A stretch of DNA of 9,475 nucleotides from Alphaproteobacteria bacterium UBA7691 (GTDB lineage: Bacteria; Pseudomonadota; Alphaproteobacteria; Ferrovibrionales; Ferrovibrionaceae), in the NCBI GenBank assembly GCA_002482765.1, contig DLGP01000112.1, positions 938-10,412 of the forward strand, given 5' to 3'. The position numbers and the translations under genes are program-made. This document shows positions 1 to 6,565 of the stretch, in pieces (position 1 is the stretch's first letter; every line of letters starts with the position of its first letter). Below the pieces are notes generated by a model. The model did not search any database. It was not told the origin of the DNA and saw only the letters and a program-made list of their open reading frames with translations.

Positions 1-3
1 CAT
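1..3 (-). CDS. start codon of a divergent minus-strand gene, truncated by the window edge (possibly tpiA)
   Basis: Bases 1-3 read ATG on the minus strand. They are preceded on that strand by AGGAG (complement of bases 6-10), two bases before the ATG, a close but usable ribosome binding site. Nothing of the protein is visible. A triosephosphate isomerase gene (tpiA) often stands divergent to ppiD in alphaproteobacteria, so tpiA is the natural guess. That identity rests only on remembered gene order, not on this sequence. Confidence 0.33.
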
Positions 4-89
4 CACTCCTGCTGAAAAATCCGGCGTTTCTCTAGCATCTATGCACCAAAACGCAAGCTTTGTCGCAAAAAGCCGGGGCCGCGCATGGC

Positions 90-118
90 TTGCCCCGCCC
101 GCCCCCGACCTTTAGTAT
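90..118 (+). promoter_or_regulatory. candidate sigma-70 promoter of the ppiD-trpE transcript
   Basis: A TTGCCC -35 element (90-95) and a TAGTAT -10 element (113-118) are separated by exactly 17 bases; each matches the consensus at four of six positions. The start of transcription would fall near 125, giving a leader of about 33 bases before the ppiD ATG. A CGGGGC/GCCCCG inverted repeat (74-79 and 92-97) overlaps the -35 element and could be an operator, though in such GC-rich sequence it may be chance. The leader and the 13-base ppiD-trpE gap leave no room for a trp attenuator. Confidence 0.35.
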
Positions 119-157
119 CCGGCGCCTCAGATTTTTAGCACGAAATTCAGGTGGTAC

Positions 158-2056
158 ATGCTTGATCAAATGCGCAAAGGCGCCGGTTCCTGGGTTGCCA
201 AAATCCTCATGCTGCTGCTGGTTATCAGCTTTGGCGCCTGGGGCATCGGCGACTATGTCCGCACCTCTGCGGCGGTGCCGCCGGTAGCCAAGGTGGGCGA
301 CCAGGAAATCCGCGCCGAGGAATTTGCCGATGCAATGCGGCGCGAAAGCCAGCAGATGGCCCGCCGCCTGGGCCAGAGCCTGAGCCGCGAGCAGATGCAG
401 CAATTCGGCCTGGATGAAAGTGTGCTGAACGGCCTGATCGCCGCCCGCGCCTATGAACAGGCGGCGCTGAGGCAGGGCCTGGCCGCCACCCCGGGCGTGG
501 TGCGCGACTACATCACCCGCGCCGAAACCTTCAAGGGCACCAACGGCCAGTTCGACCGCCTGCGCTACGATGCCTTCCTGCGCAATGAGGGCTATTCGGA
601 AGCCATGCTGGTGGAACTGGTGCGGCGCGATCTGCTGCGCGAGCAATTGCTGGGCAGCCTGCTGAGCGGTGTGGATGCGGCGCCTAATGTGGCGGTGGAT
701 GCCATCCTGGCCTATCGCCTGGAAACCCGCATGGCGGATTATATCCGCATCGAGGCCGCCAAGCTGCCGGCCCCGGCAGCGCCGAGCGATGCCGAGATCG
801 AGGAATATTACAAGGCCAACCCGGTGCGTTACAGCAACCCGGAGCGGCGCGACATTGCCTGGCTGTCCTTCACCCCGGCCGGGCTGGCTGGCGATATCGC
901 GGTGAGCGATGAAGAAATCGCCGAGGAATACGAAGCCCACAAGGCAGATTATGTAACGCCGGAACGGCGCCAGGTGCAGCAGGTGGTGTTCCCTAGCGAA
1001 GAAGAAGCCAAAGCGGAGCAGTTGGCCGTGGCCGGTGGCGAAGCCTTTGCCGCCATGGCGGAACGTACCCGGCAAATGAAAGCCGCCGATATCGAACTGG
1101 GCCTGGTGCAGAAGGAACAGCTGCCGCCGGAACTGGCCAATGCCGCCTTTGCGCTCAGCGCGCCGGGCCTGACCGATCCGGTGAAAAGCGCCTTTGGCTG
1201 GCATCTGATCCGTGTTGCCGAGATCAAGCCGGGCAATGTCACGCCCCTGAGCGAGGCGAAGGACAAGCTGCGCCAGCAGGTTGCCCTGCTCAAGGCCGGC
1301 GACGCCCTGCTCAAGCTGCGCCCGATGGTGGAAGACATGATTGCCGGCGGCGCCCCGCTGGAGGAAATCGCCAAAGCGCACAAAGCCAGCCTGCATACCC
1401 AGGCCGGCCTGGATGCCCGCGGCCAGGATGTTGCCGGCAAGCTGGTGGAAAGCCTGCCCGTCACCACGCCGCCGCTGCTGACCGAAGCCTTCCAGCTTGG
1501 CGAAAAGGCTGATCCGATCATCCTGGAGCAGAGCGATGGCGGCTTCCAGCTTTTGCAGGTCAGCGCCATCAAGCCCAGCGCCGTGAAGCCGCTGGCCGAG
1601 GTGAAGGATGAAGTGGTGGCCGCGCTCACCGCCAGCAAACGCGCCAAGGCTGCCGACCAGTTGGCGATGCAGATTGGCGAACGGCTGCGCGCCGGCGGCG
1701 ATCTGCTGAAGGAAGCCCAGGCGCTGGGCGTGGTGGCACAGACCACGCCGCCGCTGAGCCGCAGCGGCGCCCCGGCCGACAAGGCGCTGAGCCCAACCGT
1801 GGTGAACCTGCTCTTTGCCGCCAAACAGCCCGGCGAAGTGGCGGTTGGCCCCGCCGGCACGACGGGCGATGCCATTGTTGCCCGGCTGGGCCGCATTGTG
1901 CCGGCCGATGTGGCGGCTATTGCCGCGCAGCGCGACCGCGCCAGCCAGCAGCTTACCCAGGGCCTGATCGGCGAGCTTGAGGAGCGTTATCGCAAGCAGG
2001 TGGAAGCCAGCCTTGGGGTGAGCACCGACGCCGCCGCCCGGGCGCGCGCATTCTGA
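158..2056 (+). CDS. ppiD: PpiD-like membrane-anchored periplasmic folding factor (SurA_N and parvulin-type domains)
   Basis: This 632-residue protein is the size of PpiD, an inner-membrane chaperone/peptidyl-prolyl isomerase that meets proteins leaving the Sec translocon. The N-terminus, MLDQMRKGAGSW, is typical of the family. One transmembrane helix (about 12-31) anchors it with the bulk in the periplasm. A SurA-N-like helical domain follows (about 42-200). Two similar stretches (210-240 and 250-280), each with a SD-EI--EY start and a PERR sequence, form the repeat common in this family. The parvulin-like domain is about 266-356, ending in FGWHLIRV. The first parvulin histidine, normally in an RHIL-type strand, is Gln here (QVQQVV, 272-277), while His349 is kept, so isomerase activity may be weak and the role mainly chaperone. 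AGGTGG at 149-154 is the binding site, close to the ATG. Met5 is an alternative start but would lose the conserved N-terminus. Confidence 0.93.
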   Translation: MLDQMRKGAGSWVAKILMLLLVISFGAWGIGDYVRTSAAVPPVAKVGDQEIRAEEFADAMRRESQQMARRLGQSLSREQMQQFGLDESVLNGLIAARAYEQAALRQGLAATPGVVRDYITRAETFKGTNGQFDRLRYDAFLRNEGYSEAMLVELVRRDLLREQLLGSLLSGVDAAPNVAVDAILAYRLETRMADYIRIEAAKLPAPAAPSDAEIEEYYKANPVRYSNPERRDIAWLSFTPAGLAGDIAVSDEEIAEEYEAHKADYVTPERRQVQQVVFPSEEEAKAEQLAVAGGEAFAAMAERTRQMKAADIELGLVQKEQLPPELANAAFALSAPGLTDPVKSAFGWHLIRVAEIKPGNVTPLSEAKDKLRQQVALLKAGDALLKLRPMVEDMIAGGAPLEEIAKAHKASLHTQAGLDARGQDVAGKLVESLPVTTPPLLTEAFQLGEKADPIILEQSDGGFQLLQVSAIKPSAVKPLAEVKDEVVAALTASKRAKAADQLAMQIGERLRAGGDLLKEAQALGVVAQTTPPLSRSGAPADKALSPTVVNLLFAAKQPGEVAVGPAGTTGDAIVARLGRIVPADVAAIAAQRDRASQQLTQGLIGELEERYRKQVEASLGVSTDAAARARAF

Positions 2057-2069
2057 GCGGCCGGCAGAG

Positions 2070-3590
2070 ATGAAGCTGACCCCCGATTACGCCGCCTTCG
2101 CCCAGCGCTACATGGCGGGCGAGGCGCAAGTGCTGTCCACCACCCTGGTGGCCGATCTGGAAACCCCGGTATCGGCCTTCCTCAAGCTAGCCGATGGCCG
2201 GCCGTTTGCCAGTTTGCTGGAATCGGTGGAAGGCGGCGCCACGCGCGGGCGCTATTCCATCATTGGCCTGAAACCTGATCTGCTGTGGCGCTGCAAGGGC
2301 GGCAAGGCCGAGATCAATCGCCGCGCGCGTTTTGACGCCGAAAGCTTTGAGCCCTGCCCCGAACCGTCATTGCCGGCGCTGCGCCGCCTGCTGGCCGAAA
2401 ACCATATCGACCTGCCGCCGCATCTGCCGCCGATGGCTGCCGGCATTATCGGCTATATGGGTTATGACATGATCCGGCTGATCGAGCCGCGTGTGCCGGA
2501 TGCCAATCCGGATGCGCTGGGCCTGCCGGATGGCCTGATGATGCGGCCGACGCTGATGGCGGTGTTTGATTCCGTGCTCGACCTGATCACGCTGGTTACA
2601 CCAGTGCGGCCGCAACCCGGCATGGATGCCCGCGCCGCCTATAACCTGGCCTCCGAACGGCTGGCCGATGCGGTGAGCGACCTTGACCGCCCGCTTGGCG
2701 CGGTGCGCGATCAGATCGCCGATCTGGATGCGCTGCCCGAGCCGCAATCCAACATGTCGCCCGATGACTATCTGGCGATGGTGGCCAAGGCGAAGGAATA
2801 CATTGCGGCCGGCGATATCTTCCAGGTGGTGCTGTCGCAGCGTTTCTCGCTGCCATTCCGACTGCCGCCCTTTGCGCTCTATCGTGCGCTGCGCCGCACC
2901 AACCCCTCGCCCTTCATGTTCTATGTCAATCTGGGCGGCCCCTGCCTGGTTGGCTCCAGCCCGGAAATCCTGGTGCGGCTGCGCGATAATACCGTGACCG
3001 TGCGGCCGATCGCCGGCACCCGCAAACGCGGCGCCACGCCCGAGGAAGATACCGCCCTGGCCGCCGACCTGCTGGCCGATCCGAAGGAACTGGCCGAACA
3101 TCTCATGCTGCTCGATCTTGGCCGCAACGATGTTGGCCGCGTGTCGCAGATCGGCAGTGTGCGCGTCACCTTGCGCAACACCATCGAACGCTACAGCCAT
3201 GTGATGCATATCGTGTCGAATGTGGAAGGCAAAATCCGCCCCGAACTTGATGCACTCGACGCATTGTTTGCCGGCTTCCCGGCCGGCACGGTTTCCGGCG
3301 CCCCCAAAGTGCGCGCCATGGAAATCATCGACGAACTGGAAAGCACCCGGCGCAGCTTCTATGCCGGTGGCGTCGGCTATTTCTCGGCCAATGGCTCGAT
3401 GGATACCTGCATCACGTTGCGCACCGCGCTGGTCAAGGACGGCACCATGTATGTGCAGGCCGGCGCCGGCATTGTGGCCGATAGCGACCCGATGTCGGAA
3501 CATGTGGAATGCGTCAACAAGGCCAAGGCATTGATGCGCGCGGCCGAGGAAGCAGAGCGCTACGCGCAGCGCGGTGGCCGGGGCCAATAA
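2070..3590 (+). CDS. trpE: anthranilate synthase component I
   Basis: TrpE converts chorismate to anthranilate, the first committed step of tryptophan synthesis, using ammonia supplied by the glutamine amidotransferase TrpG. The 506-residue length is normal and the protein appears complete. The N-terminal domain carries the LLES motif (49-52) of the tryptophan feedback site, so product inhibition is expected. The chorismate-binding domain (about 230-490) has RPIAGTRKRG (312-321), HLMLLDLGRND (344-354), YSHVMH (375-380), GTVSGAPK (406-413) and YAGGVGY (431-437). There is no fused amidotransferase domain, so a separate TrpG is required, and none is in the window. The ATG lies 13 bases after the ppiD stop, with only a weak GGCAGAG ribosome site, so translation may be coupled to ppiD. 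PabB is a less likely alternative, given the LLES region and overall TrpE-like motifs. Confidence 0.97.
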   Translation: MKLTPDYAAFAQRYMAGEAQVLSTTLVADLETPVSAFLKLADGRPFASLLESVEGGATRGRYSIIGLKPDLLWRCKGGKAEINRRARFDAESFEPCPEPSLPALRRLLAENHIDLPPHLPPMAAGIIGYMGYDMIRLIEPRVPDANPDALGLPDGLMMRPTLMAVFDSVLDLITLVTPVRPQPGMDARAAYNLASERLADAVSDLDRPLGAVRDQIADLDALPEPQSNMSPDDYLAMVAKAKEYIAAGDIFQVVLSQRFSLPFRLPPFALYRALRRTNPSPFMFYVNLGGPCLVGSSPEILVRLRDNTVTVRPIAGTRKRGATPEEDTALAADLLADPKELAEHLMLLDLGRNDVGRVSQIGSVRVTLRNTIERYSHVMHIVSNVEGKIRPELDALDALFAGFPAGTVSGAPKVRAMEIIDELESTRRSFYAGGVGYFSANGSMDTCITLRTALVKDGTMYVQAGAGIVADSDPMSEHVECVNKAKALMRAAEEAERYAQRGGRGQ

Positions 3591-3609
3591 GCCGATAACG
3601 GGGAGCAGC

Positions 3610-4329
3610 ATGGCAACGTCGTTCAAATCCATCCGGGCCAGAGCGGCGAAACGCAAGGGCGGCGAGAAAGCCCTGGCTGCCCTGCTGCCCAAGGCGCCCG
3701 ACCAGAAGGCGCTGGCCAAACTGGCCGATGATCGTGTGCTGTCCGAAATGACCAAGCGCATCTTCTGCGCCGGCTTCGTATGGCAGGTGATCGACGCCAA
3801 ATGGGATGGCTTCGAAGCCGCCTTCCTGGGTTTTGAGCCGAAGAAGCTGCTGCACAAGCCGGATGAATTCTGGGAGAAGCTGACCTCCGATACGCGCATC
3901 GTGCGCAACGGGCAGAAGATCATGACCGTGCGCAGCAATGCGCGCTTCATTCTCGACATCGCCGCCGAGCATGGCAGCTTCGGCAAATTCCTCAGCCAGT
4001 GGCCGGTGACAGATCAGGCCGGGCTGCTGGAATTGCTGGCCAAACGCGGCGCCCGGCTGGGCGGCAATACCGGGCAGTATCTGCTGCGTTTCCTGGGCAA
4101 GGATGGCTTTGTCACTTCACGCGACGTGATTGCCTGCCTGCGCGATGCCGGGGTGGAACTGAGCCAGACCGCCACATCGAAACGCGACCTGCGCAAGATA
4201 CAGGACCAACTCAATATCTGGGCCAAGGAAAGCGGCCTGCCCTATGCACATATCTCGCGCATCTGCGCCATGTCGATGGGCGAGAATTACGCCGCGGAAA
4301 CATTGCTCAAGATGCGCGGCGAGGAATAA
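3610..4329 (+). CDS. Tag-like (DNA-3-methyladenine glycosylase I family) protein, possibly not an active glycosylase
   Basis: The 239-residue product matches the core of the Tag family, which removes 3-methyladenine from DNA. FCAGFVWQVIDAKW (52-65) followed by FEAAFLGFEP (68-77) lines up with the Tag region around AGLSW, and IVRNGQKIMTVRSNARFI (97-114) lines up with the Tag IIRHRGKI...NARAY helix. Trp58 matches the base-stacking Trp46 of E. coli Tag. By the same ungapped alignment, the base-recognising Glu38 is Arg50 here. The N-terminal Cys and the His/Cys zinc ligands of classic Tag are not recognisable; the protein has only three Cys (53, 176, 219). The N-terminus (1-30) is basic and the C-terminal third (165-239) does not resemble E. 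coli Tag. GGGGAG (3600-3605) sits four bases before the chosen ATG. The gene follows trpE by 19 bases, suggesting cotranscription. Family membership is likely; substrate and activity are open. Confidence 0.78.
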   Translation: MATSFKSIRARAAKRKGGEKALAALLPKAPDQKALAKLADDRVLSEMTKRIFCAGFVWQVIDAKWDGFEAAFLGFEPKKLLHKPDEFWEKLTSDTRIVRNGQKIMTVRSNARFILDIAAEHGSFGKFLSQWPVTDQAGLLELLAKRGARLGGNTGQYLLRFLGKDGFVTSRDVIACLRDAGVELSQTATSKRDLRKIQDQLNIWAKESGLPYAHISRICAMSMGENYAAETLLKMRGEE

Positions 4330-4403
4330 ACGCCACCAGCGGTTTGCGCATAAGGTGGAAATCGAACTAGCTTTTTGATCCGGTTACGTGAATAATGTTT
4401 GTG

Positions 4404-4433
4404 TAGGAAGAATTCCTATCACTGGATATATCC
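4404..4433. repeat. pair of palindromes directly before the PAS gene (possible operators)
   Basis: TAGGAA-gaa-TTCCTA (4404-4418) is a perfect six-base inverted repeat with a three-base centre. GGATATATCC (4424-4433) is a perfect ten-base palindrome ending two bases before the ATG at 4435. They occupy the place where the ribosome binding site should be; the only purine-rich stretch, AGGAAG at 4405-4410, lies in the first palindrome, about 24 bases before the ATG. They could bind a repressor or make an RNA stem that limits translation. The rest of the 4330-4434 gap holds a CCACC/GGTGG inverted repeat (4333-4337, 4354-4358) with no T-run, and an AT-rich stretch (4371-4399) where I found no well-spaced promoter. 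Confidence 0.35.
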
Positions 4434-4434
4434 C

Positions 4435-4971
4435 ATGCGATTCGCCGAAAATATCGACGAGCCGGATCTCCGCTGGCTTTATCTCTACTGGTTGAAACGC
4501 AAGGCCGGACGCTTCCCGCCGCCGCGTGACCGCATTGATGCGGTCGATTTGCGCGCCCTGCTGCCGAATATCTTCATCATTGAAGTGGATCATGAGCAGG
4601 AACGCTTCCGCTACCGGCTGGCCGGCAGCGAGGTGGAAGCCCTGGTGCTCAGCAAGCTGCATGGCCGCTGGCTTGACGAAGCCGTGATCAGCCCGCTGCG
4701 TGAATTTTTTGACGAAGGTTTCTGCATCAGCGCCTTTCAGCGCAAGGTGCACTTCCGCAAGAACACGCTGCAACTGACCGGGCGGCCTTATATCCGCTAT
4801 GCCCGCATCCTGCTGCCGCTATCGAATGACGGTGATCGCATTGATCATCTGCTGGGCTGTATCAAGGTGGATCAGCGTTTTGCACGCGGCAATCCCACTG
4901 CCGTATCAGAAAGCGAGATAACCATCGCCGATATCGCGACGTTTGAACTGGATGCCTACAGCGAGCCGTAA
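4435..4971 (+). CDS. PAS_5-family PAS domain protein
   Basis: The 178-residue protein is a single PAS-type sensory domain of the PAS_5 kind (PF07310), small stand-alone proteins common and often multi-copy in Rhodospirillales and other alphaproteobacteria. Recognisable features are LRWLYLYWLKRKAGRFPPPRD (12-32), an acidic-hydrophobic IDAVDLRALLPNIFIIEVD segment (34-52), FRYRLAGSEVEAL (58-70) and HGRWLDE (76-82). The end of the fold is RYARILLPLSNDG (121-133) followed by LLGCIKVD (139-146). There is no output domain, transmembrane helix or signal peptide, so it should be cytosolic and act through a partner; the ligand is unknown. The reading frame extends upstream to a TTG at 4399, but no ribosome site precedes that codon, and family members begin shortly before the LYxYW motif, so ATG 4435 is preferred. 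A canonical ribosome site is lacking for this start too. Confidence 0.85.
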   Translation: MRFAENIDEPDLRWLYLYWLKRKAGRFPPPRDRIDAVDLRALLPNIFIIEVDHEQERFRYRLAGSEVEALVLSKLHGRWLDEAVISPLREFFDEGFCISAFQRKVHFRKNTLQLTGRPYIRYARILLPLSNDGDRIDHLLGCIKVDQRFARGNPTAVSESEITIADIATFELDAYSEP

Positions 4972-4980
4972 GCGCCGCGC

Positions 4981-6432
4981 TCAATTCGAAGCGATAGTTT
5001 CCAGATTACGCGGCGGCGGCGCGGTGAATTCGCCGGCCCGGTGACGCAACACGGTGCTGACCGGCACCAGGCTGAAACCGCGTGCTTTAAGCTGCCCCAC
5101 CCATTGCTCCAGCGCCGTGAGCGTGGCGCCATGCGGATGGCCGATGCCGATGGCATCGCCGTTGCTGCGCGCAATACGCTCCAGCGCTGCAAGCTGCATG
5201 GCCACGCCGCCGGCCTGGCGTTCGTCATCCAGAAACAGGTCTCGACCCGTGGCGGCCAGGCCACGCTGCGCCGCCAACGGCAGACCGGCCGAGCGCGGCC
5301 CGGTATGGCTGTCGAGCCAGAAACGGCCACGCTTCTGCAATTCCTCCAGCACCACCGCCATGCCACGGGCATCAGCGGTGAAGCGGCTGCCCATATGATT
5401 GTTCACGCCGGCATAATCATCGAAGCGGCCCAGCGCCCAGGTCAGCCGGCGCCGCAACTCGGCCTCGTCCATGCCAACATAAAGCGCATTCGGGCCGGGA
5501 TCGTTGCGTTTGGCATCCAGCGGCTCCATCGGCAGATGCAGCATGATCTCATGCCCCTTGGCGCGCGCCGCCGCACTCTGCTCGGATAGCTCGCTGGCAT
5601 AGCTCATGTAAGACAGCGTCAGCGGCCCGGCGATATTCACCGCCCGCGCCGAATTGCGCCGGTCCAGCCCCATATCGTCGATCACGATGGCGATGAAGGG
5701 CGGCTTGGCATCGGCAGGCGCCGGCTGGGCCAATTGGCGCCAGCGTTCATCACCACTGGTCTGCGGCGGCAACATCAAGGCGGGCTGTGCCATTGCCATG
5801 CGCGGTGCGGGTGCCGCTGGTTTCGCCGGCCCATCCTGTTTCGCCATGACGGGCGCTGCCGCGGCTGGCTCCACCAGTTTCTGCATCGGCGCCAGTTTGG
5901 TTGCCATCAGGGCCAGATTGGGCAGCTCGGTTTCGACCGGCAAAGGCTGCACCGGCTCGGCACTGGCAACAACTGCCGGCATGGCCTGCACAGGCGGCGG
6001 CGGCGGCGCCAGGGCCGGGCGCATTTCAGCGGCGGCTGATTGCGCCACGGGCGCCCAATCGGCCGGCAGGATCACATGGGGTTCGGGATGGGTGGCAACA
6101 GGCGCCTTGGCCACGGCATTAGCCGGCTGCACCACATTGACCATACGCGGCACCTGGATTGTTGCCGTGGTGGTGGCCTGCGGCCCGCCGCCAAGCACAC
6201 TGCCCAGCACCGTGCCACCGCCCAGCAGCGCAACCGCACCAAGCCACAAGGCCCAGTTGGCGGTGCCGCCCAGGCGGGCCACGCGGCGCTTGGCCTGCTG
6301 CGCCGCCTGTTTGGCCTCGGCGGGCGACACACCGGTATTTTCCTGGCCGGCACGGGCCTGCACCGCGCCATAGGCCTGGGCCACCTGGGCCGGCGCAGCG
6401 CCACGCGGGCGTAACCGCAAAGCGTCGCTCAT
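4981..6432 (-). CDS. membrane-anchored divergent polysaccharide deacetylase (YibQ/DUF610 family)
   Basis: The 483-residue protein has three parts. Residues 1-58 are a cytosolic, basic segment. A transmembrane helix follows (about 59-81), preceded by KRRVAR, which suggests an inside-out orientation with the rest in the periplasm. An Ala/Pro-rich, low-complexity linker of about 160 residues then leads to the catalytic domain (about 243-475). That domain has the motifs of divergent polysaccharide deacetylases (PF04748): IDDMG (251-255), HLPMEP (299-304), NNHMGS (344-349), DSHT (374-377) and GHPH (431-434). The Asp and His residues are the probable metal ligands. Family members are linked to periplasmic peptidoglycan or polysaccharide metabolism, but the natural substrate is poorly defined. 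The start at 6432 is preceded by GGAG six bases upstream. An in-frame ATG at 6477 has GGAG touching it, too close to serve well. It is not next to ctpA or envC, which often accompany this family. The stop lies 9 bases from the convergent PAS gene, with no visible terminator. Confidence 0.9.
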   Translation of the reverse strand: MSDALRLRPRGAAPAQVAQAYGAVQARAGQENTGVSPAEAKQAAQQAKRRVARLGGTANWALWLGAVALLGGGTVLGSVLGGGPQATTTATIQVPRMVNVVQPANAVAKAPVATHPEPHVILPADWAPVAQSAAAEMRPALAPPPPPVQAMPAVVASAEPVQPLPVETELPNLALMATKLAPMQKLVEPAAAAPVMAKQDGPAKPAAPAPRMAMAQPALMLPPQTSGDERWRQLAQPAPADAKPPFIAIVIDDMGLDRRNSARAVNIAGPLTLSYMSYASELSEQSAAARAKGHEIMLHLPMEPLDAKRNDPGPNALYVGMDEAELRRRLTWALGRFDDYAGVNNHMGSRFTADARGMAVVLEELQKRGRFWLDSHTGPRSAGLPLAAQRGLAATGRDLFLDDERQAGGVAMQLAALERIARSNGDAIGIGHPHGATLTALEQWVGQLKARGFSLVPVSTVLRHRAGEFTAPPPRNLETIASN

Positions 6433-6477
6433 CGCCCGCTCCAGATCATGTTCCGCTTGCCCGCCAGCATACCGCAT

Positions 6478-6505
6478 CTCCGATTCGGGCCTCCGATTCG
6501 GCCCG
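6478..6505. repeat. twin CCGATTCGG palindromes in an 11-base direct repeat, plus an overlapping hairpin
   Basis: CTCCGATTCGG occurs twice without mismatch (6478-6488 and 6491-6501), with a 13-base period. Each copy contains the odd palindrome CCGA-T-TCGG (6480-6488, 6493-6501). A second symmetry overlaps them: CGGGCC (6486-6491) and GGCCCG (6500-6505) can pair around an eight-base loop. The element lies in the 133-base gap (6433-6565) between the chemoreceptor stop and the deacetylase start, 46 bases or more upstream of the deacetylase ATG. It resembles a two-site operator or a leader stem-loop. No T-run follows on either strand, so it is not a standard intrinsic terminator. No convincing promoter was found in this gap; a TTCGTT-N17-TAGAGA arrangement on the minus strand is weak. 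Confidence 0.45.
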
Positions 6506-6565
6506 TTGTTCGCAGAATGCTCTCTAATCCTGAGCAAGAGGTTAACGAAGTGTGGATTGGCGGCT

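Noticed and set aside
32..1396. A 454-codon minus-strand frame opposite ppiD
   Set aside because: It lies antisense to a clear PpiD sequence and has no domain or convincing start; it is a coding-bias artefact.
2057..2069. A trp leader peptide or attenuator before trpE
   Set aside because: Only 13 bases separate ppiD from trpE, and no Trp-rich short frame with alternative stems is present.
2367..3986. A 539-codon open frame on the minus strand across trpE and the glycosylase gene
   Set aside because: It is antisense to two well-supported genes, its His/Gln/Arg-rich composition is typical of GC-rich antisense frames, and it has no recognisable motif.
4333..4358. CCACC/GGTGG inverted repeat after the glycosylase gene as a terminator
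   Set aside because: The loop is 16 bases, the stem only five base pairs, and no T-run follows directly.
4399..4434. TTG start for the PAS gene at 4399
   Set aside because: No ribosome site precedes it and the extra twelve residues do not resemble the family N-terminus.
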